DNA from: Opitutia bacterium
Lineage (GTDB): Bacteria; Verrucomicrobiota; Verrucomicrobiia; Opitutales; Opitutaceae
Assembly (NCBI GenBank): GCA_947474365.1
Contig: CANJIU010000047.1
Coordinates: 1-64,000, forward strand
Direction of reading: 5' to 3'
DNA: 64,000 bases
In this document: one piece after another, positions 59,000 through 64,000 of the stretch
Position numbering within the stretch: the stretch's first letter is position 1
How the letters are laid out: each line of letters starts with the position of its first letter
Position numbers and translations under genes: made by a program
The notes under the pieces: generated by a model
Database searches by the model: none
Told to the model about the DNA's origin: nothing
The model's input: only the letters and a program-made list of their open reading frames with translations

Positions 59000-59974
59000 A
59001 TGCGCCTCTCGCTTTCGCTTCCCGTTCTGCTCCGGGCCGCGCTGCTCGGTCTTTGCACGCTCGCGCCGGCGGTGGATCGCCCGCTGCGCGCGGAACCGGC
59101 GGCCGGCGCGGCCCCGGTGGCACCACGCGTTCTCGGGCTTTCGCATGTTGCGGTGAAGGCGACCGACTACGAGGCGTCGGTCGCTTTCTATCGCGATTTT
59201 CTCGGTTTCGCCGAGCAGGGACGCCTCTTTTATCCGAACAACGGCCGGCGCGAGTTGGTTTTTCTCAAGGTGAGCGACACGCAGACCATCGAGGTGTTCG
59301 ACGCGGCCAACGTCACGCAGACCGCCGGCAATCTCTACCAGATCGCCCTGCAGGTCGAAGACGCCGAGGCGATGCGGTTCCAACTCCTCAGGCACGGTTT
59401 CAAGATGCCGCCGAAAGTCCCGCTCGGACAAATGCGCAACGCGAATTTCACTGTGCGGGATCCGAACGGCTACATCATCGAGGTCGTCCAATACCTGCCG
59501 GAGGGCCGCATGGTTCTGGATCGCGGCAAGTTTCTGTCCACTACGCGGATCTCCGAGCGGCTGGTGGCCGCGGGCGTCTCGACCACGAAGCTCCCGGAGA
59601 CGCTGCGTTTCTACGGGGAAATTCTCGGCTTCGCGCCGAAGCCGACAACAGCAGCGACCAGCCCGGCTGACCAACGGCTCCAGCTGCGGGTGGGGGCGAA
59701 CGGCGATTATGTAGAGGTACATGTCGCAGCCAAGGACGACACTCCGTTTTTTCGCTTTGAAGTGCGCGACCTCGATCACGCCAAAGCCCAGTTGGAACGT
59801 TCCCTGTATTTCCCGACGTATGGGCGGCCGGTCGTGATTGAGACCGGCTCCTCCCGCCGCCGGCTCATCGCTCTCCGGGACCCTGAGGGCATCCGCGTGG
59901 AATTGGTGGAGCCTGACCTCGCCAGCTCCAAAGCCGGATCGATTCCCTATGCGCCGCCGTCCCGCGTTCCCTGA
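59000..59974 (+). CDS. Exported VOC (glyoxalase/dioxygenase-like) protein, two domains
   Basis: 324 residues from the ATG at 59000, 19 bases after the isomerase. A signal peptide (LPVLLRAALLGLCTLAPAVD) precedes two VOC units. Unit one (about 45-165) has GLSHVAVKATDYEASVAFYR and RDPNGYIIEVVQYLPEG with His and Glu in metal positions. Unit two (about 180-310) keeps the fold and the closing REDPEGIRVELVE-like strand but lacks the first His. It could be a lyase or isomerase on sugar-derived substrates. Location outside the cytoplasm is unusual for the fold. It overlaps the heparinase gene by 26 bases. Confidence 0.8.
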   Translation: MRLSLSLPVLLRAALLGLCTLAPAVDRPLRAEPAAGAAPVAPRVLGLSHVAVKATDYEASVAFYRDFLGFAEQGRLFYPNNGRRELVFLKVSDTQTIEVFDAANVTQTAGNLYQIALQVEDAEAMRFQLLRHGFKMPPKVPLGQMRNANFTVRDPNGYIIEVVQYLPEGRMVLDRGKFLSTTRISERLVAAGVSTTKLPETLRFYGEILGFAPKPTTAATSPADQRLQLRVGANGDYVEVHVAAKDDTPFFRFEVRDLDHAKAQLERSLYFPTYGRPVVIETGSSRRRLIALRDPEGIRVELVEPDLASSKAGSIPYAPPSRVP

Positions 59975-61964
59975 TCCCGGCGCGGTGGCGCTGGTGCGAG
60001 CCGCGAAGACCGTGGTGATGGCCGTCGTGCTCTGGGGCGCCGCCGCGCACGGCGCGCCGTTCGACGTGCTGCCTTACCTCCAGCCTTATCTCCGAGTGCC
60101 CGTGCCCGCACCCCGGATTTTCGCGGAGTCCGTACGTCCCGTGCATCCTCGCCTGCTGCTCACACCTTCGCGGCAGGCGGAGATCAAGCACCTGCTGATG
60201 AACTCGCCCGTGGCGCGGGAGTGGTATCGGTCGGTGACTGCCAACGCGGCCGTCTACGACCACGCCCCGCCGATCGCCTACGTGCCGGAGAAGCCGGGCG
60301 AGCGCGCTCAGGAGATTCCCATGCTCCATCCGGGGCGCGCGTTGCTCGACCGGATTTACACCCTGGGGCTCGTCGCGGTGCTCGACGGCGACGAGCGGTC
60401 GATGGTCCGGCTCCGGCGCGAACTGATGCATGCCCTCGAGGCGTGGCCCGACTGGCAATACGGCCTTGCCCGCTACGAAATCGCCGCAGGCGTCGCGGTT
60501 GCCTACGACTGGCTCTACAGCCGCTGGACTCCCGACGAACGCGTGCGGCTGAGCGCGGCGCTGCGCCGCCTCGCGCTCGAGCCGTTCGCCGCCGAGTTCG
60601 CCGGCTTCTCCAAACCCACCGCGCGCAACGCCGGCATCGTGCGCAACAACGTCAACCTCGTCTGCAACGCCGGCGCCTCCGTGGCCGCGCTCGCGGTGAT
60701 CGATGAGTATCCGGAGCTGGGCGGCAGGGTGCTGGCCGACGCGTTTTCGCTGCTCCAGGTGGCCTTGCCCGGGTTCGGCGAGGACGGGGCTTGGGACGAA
60801 GGTGTGGGCTACTGGAAATTCGGCGTGCGCCACCTCGTGCAGTATCTCGGCTGTCTCGACAGCGCATGCGGCACCGACTTCGGACTCGTTTCAACGGGCG
60901 GGTTTCCCGGTTTCGAGCGCACGTGTCTCTTTCCGCTCGCCATGACTTCACCCATCGGGCGGACCTTTAATTTTGCGGACGACAGCGGCGGGACTTTCAG
61001 CAGTGCCACGCTCCTGTGGCTGGGCGCGACGTTCCACTCGCCGCTGGCGGTTGCTTTTGAGGAAAAGGTCGTCACCGGGAAGGTGCGCGACGCCGCCGTC
61101 AGAAACTCCACGCCGGAGCTTGCACGTGAAGTGGTGCAACGGCTCCTCTACTACCGGCCGCCCCCACCGGATTCAGCGCCTCCGCTTCCGCCGCTGGACG
61201 TGTTGTACCACGACGCCGGAGTCGCGACCCTGCGCTCCTCTTGGACTGACCCGCGGGCCACGTTTGTCGGTCTCAAGGCCGGCACCGCCGCCGGAAATCG
61301 CCACGCCCACCTTGATGCCGGCACCGTGATCATCGACGCCATGGGAGAGCGCTGGCTGACGGAAATCGGCCGCGGTCCCTACGTCACTCGTTACTTCAAT
61401 CAGGATCGCTATCTCTTCTTCCAGGCCCGCACCGAGGGGCACAACACGCTGCTCGTCGCCCCCGATAAGAACCGTGGCGGCAACCAAAGCGTTTCCGGAA
61501 AGGCGACCTTCTCCGGCCTGCCGTTGTCCGCCGACGAGGCTGTGTGCCGTATCGACCTCACCGATGTCTATCCCGGGTCGACCCGCGTCGTGCGAGCGGT
61601 CCGGTTGTTCGCGGAGCGGCGCCGTGTTGCCATCGCCGATGAAGTTGAAGTGCCGGAGCCCGACGCCGTGCGGTGGCACGCATACACGCCGGCCCCCATT
61701 GTCGTCCTGGGTCCGGACGGACGCTCTGTTACCCTGAAATTTCGGGGAACGCACGAGCCAAACCAAGGAAAACGCGCCGTGCTTGCGATCGTCTCTTCCG
61801 ATCCGACGCAACGTTTCATCGTCGAACCGGCAGCCCCGCTACCGGGATCGGAAGCGATCAACCCGGAGCCGCTCGCCGGTTTCTCGCGTCTCGCGATCGT
61901 GAGCGGCGCCGCGCGTTCCCACCGCATCACCGTCGAATTCACGGCGCTCGGTGACGAACCGTAG
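59949..61964 (+). CDS. Secreted heparinase II/III-family polysaccharide lyase
   Basis: 671 residues from the ATG at 59949, inside the end of the VOC gene. Signal or anchor helix (about 15-33). An alpha/alpha toroid N-terminal part (about 60-380) holds YGLARYEIAAGVAVAYDWLY and ARNAGIVRNNVNLVCNAGAS (Asn/Tyr active-site region). A beta-sandwich C-terminal part has GNRHAHLDAGTVIIDAMGER, the family's metal/His region. Such enzymes cleave uronic-acid-containing glycans by beta elimination, giving unsaturated ends that GH88-type enzymes can process. Confidence 0.88.
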   Translation: MRRRPAFPDPGAVALVRAAKTVVMAVVLWGAAAHGAPFDVLPYLQPYLRVPVPAPRIFAESVRPVHPRLLLTPSRQAEIKHLLMNSPVAREWYRSVTANAAVYDHAPPIAYVPEKPGERAQEIPMLHPGRALLDRIYTLGLVAVLDGDERSMVRLRRELMHALEAWPDWQYGLARYEIAAGVAVAYDWLYSRWTPDERVRLSAALRRLALEPFAAEFAGFSKPTARNAGIVRNNVNLVCNAGASVAALAVIDEYPELGGRVLADAFSLLQVALPGFGEDGAWDEGVGYWKFGVRHLVQYLGCLDSACGTDFGLVSTGGFPGFERTCLFPLAMTSPIGRTFNFADDSGGTFSSATLLWLGATFHSPLAVAFEEKVVTGKVRDAAVRNSTPELAREVVQRLLYYRPPPPDSAPPLPPLDVLYHDAGVATLRSSWTDPRATFVGLKAGTAAGNRHAHLDAGTVIIDAMGERWLTEIGRGPYVTRYFNQDRYLFFQARTEGHNTLLVAPDKNRGGNQSVSGKATFSGLPLSADEAVCRIDLTDVYPGSTRVVRAVRLFAERRRVAIADEVEVPEPDAVRWHAYTPAPIVVLGPDGRSVTLKFRGTHEPNQGKRAVLAIVSSDPTQRFIVEPAAPLPGSEAINPEPLAGFSRLAIVSGAARSHRITVEFTALGDEP

Positions 61965-62446
61965 CAGGATCCCATCGTCCGTTCCGTTCTTCGTCCTCGC
62001 GCCGTCGCCTTCACCGGAGTGAGAAACGCTGATCAGGCTTCGATCCCGTTACTTGTCCTGATAACCCAACCGCACCGTGCCGTTCGATTGGCCGTTAACC
62101 GTGCCGTGCTCCAGCCACTCGAGCGAGGCACGGAAGATGAGCCGGTAGTTTCGGTCCTACAGCGCGCGGTGCGAGGAGCGGGCGAGATCGACAAGGACCT
62201 TTTTGCTGCTGCCGATACGGCCAACAGCGCAACCAGCGCGAACAGCTTGAACAGGACCACGCGGCTAACGATCGTAGGGGTTCCGTCATGAGGTGACTTC
62301 TCGGCGGCGGATCCCCTTGCGTCGTTCTCCGCTTCGTTTCCACGAACCGGCTAACCTACCGGGTTACGCGGCTCGTTCTCGGATTGTGAATGGCAAGCTG
62401 ACGATGCCGGTCTAATGTATCCTGTTCTAGGATATAGCCCGTGGGG
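61965..62446. other. Intergenic region, possible decayed gene end
   Basis: About 480 bases. The minus strand holds a 35-codon stretch from 62156 to a TAA at 62049-62051 reading NYRLIFRASLEWLEHGTVNG and onward. It has protein-like composition but no start, following an in-frame TAG at 62157-62159. It may be the remnant of a lost gene. Nothing else is seen. Confidence 0.3.
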
Positions 62447-64000
62447 TCAGAAGCTGCCCTTGAGGCCCAGGGCCAATGCGACTCCGTACTCTGAAGCGCG
62501 TTGCTGCCGGCTATAGGACGGAGTCTGCGGGCCGTAGATCAGGAGCGTTTGCGGCACGTTCAGCGCGTTGCTGACGCTCAGGTTGAGCGAGAACCGCCGG
62601 TTCAACTGATAGGCGCCGTTCACGTCCAGTTGCGTGCGAGCGGCGTAGTATTGAAAGGCGTTCGGTCCGAACGCCGGCTGCGCCCCGAGGCGGTTCAGTC
62701 CCCGATAATTCCATTTCACAATCACGGTGATTTTTTTCCGGCTGAACGAAACGCCCCAATTGGCCGTCTTCGGGATGAAGCTCGAGAAATCCGCCTGATT
62801 TTGGCCGTTCAGCTCGAGCTTGGTGCCGTTGGCAAAAACCGTGAACCCGCCGGCCCACGGGCCCAGGCTACGGAGTGATTGGCTGACGTTGAATTCCGCG
62901 CCGCGCACGGAGGCACTCCCGGCGTTGAACTTCGTGGAGAGGTTCCAATTGACGTATCGAGGGTCGAGCCCGACCGCGTCCAGATCAGCCGGCTTGGCGA
63001 GCTTCACCGAGCTGCCAAAGAAATCCTTGATCTCCTTCACGAAGAGACCGCCGCTCACGACGCCGCCGCTGGGCGTGTAATATTCCAATGACAGGTCGTA
63101 ATTGTCGGCCGACCACGGTTTCAACGCCGTGTTCCGGATCGTGACGGTTCCCTTGATGATGTCGGGATTGTTGAGGTCCGCCTCGGTCAGGTCTCGCTCG
63201 CTGAACGTGGCGTTGGGGATGATGTCCGTGAAGTTGGGCCTTCCGTACGTCTTGGCGTAAGCGAGACGCGCCTGAAAATTTTCGCTGATGCTGTAGGTGA
63301 GATGGAGGCTGGGAAAATAGCCCTGGTAGGAGCGTTCATTCTTGAACGACCGCTCCCGGCGCGTCAGCCGCAACTCCTCCATCGATCCCACGGCCCCAGC
63401 CTCAGTTTTGCGGATGCGCGCTCCTGCCGACGTGTGCGCAAAGGTGCCGTCCGCATTGCGCACCCAGACGGCATCACCGTCGAAAAGCGATCCCTGACCT
63501 TTGTCGATCGTCCGCTCAAACCGAACGCCGGTCAGAACGTTGAGCCGGTTCTTCAGCAGCCGCGCCTCCGCCTGCAGGTAGTGCGCCAGCACGGTTTCCC
63601 CGATATATTCCGAATTCGTCAACCGGGCGTTCTCCTCCGCCACCTGCTGCGCCAGCGTCTGAGTGAAGAGTTTCGGATTGGCCTGTCCGGCGATAAACGC
63701 GCGGTTGACGGACGTCCACGGAATATTTCGAAAGCCGTAACCCGAGTACTGGTTCTTGTATACCTGCATCAGATACGGATCCGGGCCGTCCGGGGTGTTC
63801 GGATCGCCGTCCGGACCGTTGTAGTTGTATGTACCGCCGCCGATTCGAGTATCGACCGTGATCTGGCTCTGCGAACTTCCCGCCTGAAGCGCGAAGGGGA
63901 AGGCGAGGGCGTTGAGCCGGCGCTTCAAGTTGAAATTTCCGGCCCGGCTGTTTGCCGCCGTGTTGTAGGGTGCGGTCGTCGCCGTATTCAACCGATAGTT
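62447..64000 (-). CDS. TonB-dependent receptor, C-terminal part (runs off the window)
   Basis: The frame is open to base 64000, so the signal peptide and plug lie outside. About 517 residues of beta barrel are visible: LNVLTGVRFERTIDKGQGSL; FPSLHLTYSISENFQARLAY; AYAKTYGRPNFTDIIPNATF; then LSVSNALNVPQTLLIYGPQT. It ends in ALGLKGSF with the terminal Phe of outer-membrane barrels. The YGRPNF segment and the loop before it are typical of the large carbohydrate-type receptors of this family (TIGR01782-like). It probably imports oligosaccharides. It is not linked to the transducer operon, being on the opposite strand. Confidence 0.9.
   Translation of the reverse strand, partial: NYRLNTATTAPYNTAANSRAGNFNLKRRLNALAFPFALQAGSSQSQITVDTRIGGGTYNYNGPDGDPNTPDGPDPYLMQVYKNQYSGYGFRNIPWTSVNRAFIAGQANPKLFTQTLAQQVAEENARLTNSEYIGETVLAHYLQAEARLLKNRLNVLTGVRFERTIDKGQGSLFDGDAVWVRNADGTFAHTSAGARIRKTEAGAVGSMEELRLTRRERSFKNERSYQGYFPSLHLTYSISENFQARLAYAKTYGRPNFTDIIPNATFSERDLTEADLNNPDIIKGTVTIRNTALKPWSADNYDLSLEYYTPSGGVVSGGLFVKEIKDFFGSSVKLAKPADLDAVGLDPRYVNWNLSTKFNAGSASVRGAEFNVSQSLRSLGPWAGGFTVFANGTKLELNGQNQADFSSFIPKTANWGVSFSRKKITVIVKWNYRGLNRLGAQPAFGPNAFQYYAARTQLDVNGAYQLNRRFSLNLSVSNALNVPQTLLIYGPQTPSYSRQQRASEYGVALALGLKGSF

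Overview
The window looks like a Verrucomicrobiota chromosome, most likely Opitutaceae. The basis is its high G+C, PSCyt/DUF1501 and sulfatase genes, a Sig-70_X6-type ECF sigma factor beside large Ser/Thr kinases, several TonB-dependent receptors, and many secreted polysaccharide-degrading enzymes. This is inference from gene content; there is no rRNA gene in the window.

Layout. 1-4289: the start of a transposase runs off the left edge, beside two paralogous TIR-domain proteins with TPR repeats. The first is frameshifted in a C7 run. 4431-7340: a PQQ-type sugar dehydrogenase fused to heme domains. 7818-7994: a hidden 58-residue ribbon-helix-helix protein. About 8530-13444: a small integrated element at a tRNA-Leu. 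It has an excisionase-like HTH gene, a replication-initiator-like gene carrying internal iteron-like repeats, small coiled-coil proteins, a strong terminator and a C-terminally truncated integrase. 13763-20292: rsmE, two overlapping membrane Ser/Thr kinases and their likely ECF sigma factor, also broken at a C7 run. 20370-26646: a sulfatase / DUF1501 / PSCyt operon.

26751-37844 is the most interesting region. It encodes a secreted phytase-like protein, a VTC-type polyphosphate polymerase domain protein, a DUF4956 membrane protein, an HlyD-like adaptor, a secreted LTD-CotH kinase-like protein and a secreted PhoD-like phosphatase. The three secreted proteins have unrelated enzymatic parts but share the same ~130-residue C-terminal module, which occurs once or twice and ends in YEVP. 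I read this as a candidate cell-surface phosphate/polyphosphate system with a common C-terminal anchoring or export module.

37952-64000 is mostly carbohydrate catabolism: a LarA-like enzyme, a PmoA-like lipoprotein, GH28, a GH88-like protein, TIM-barrel isomerases, a LacI-type regulator, a sulfatase and a DUF1080 protein. It also holds a FecI/FecR/TonB-receptor transducer locus followed by an isomerase, a VOC protein and a heparinase II/III-type lyase. GH28, the GH88-like protein, heparinase and an esterase fragment together suggest uronic-acid-rich and sulfated polysaccharides as food.

Palindromic intergenic elements are scattered through the window. Two of them are flanked by perfect 7-bp direct repeats.
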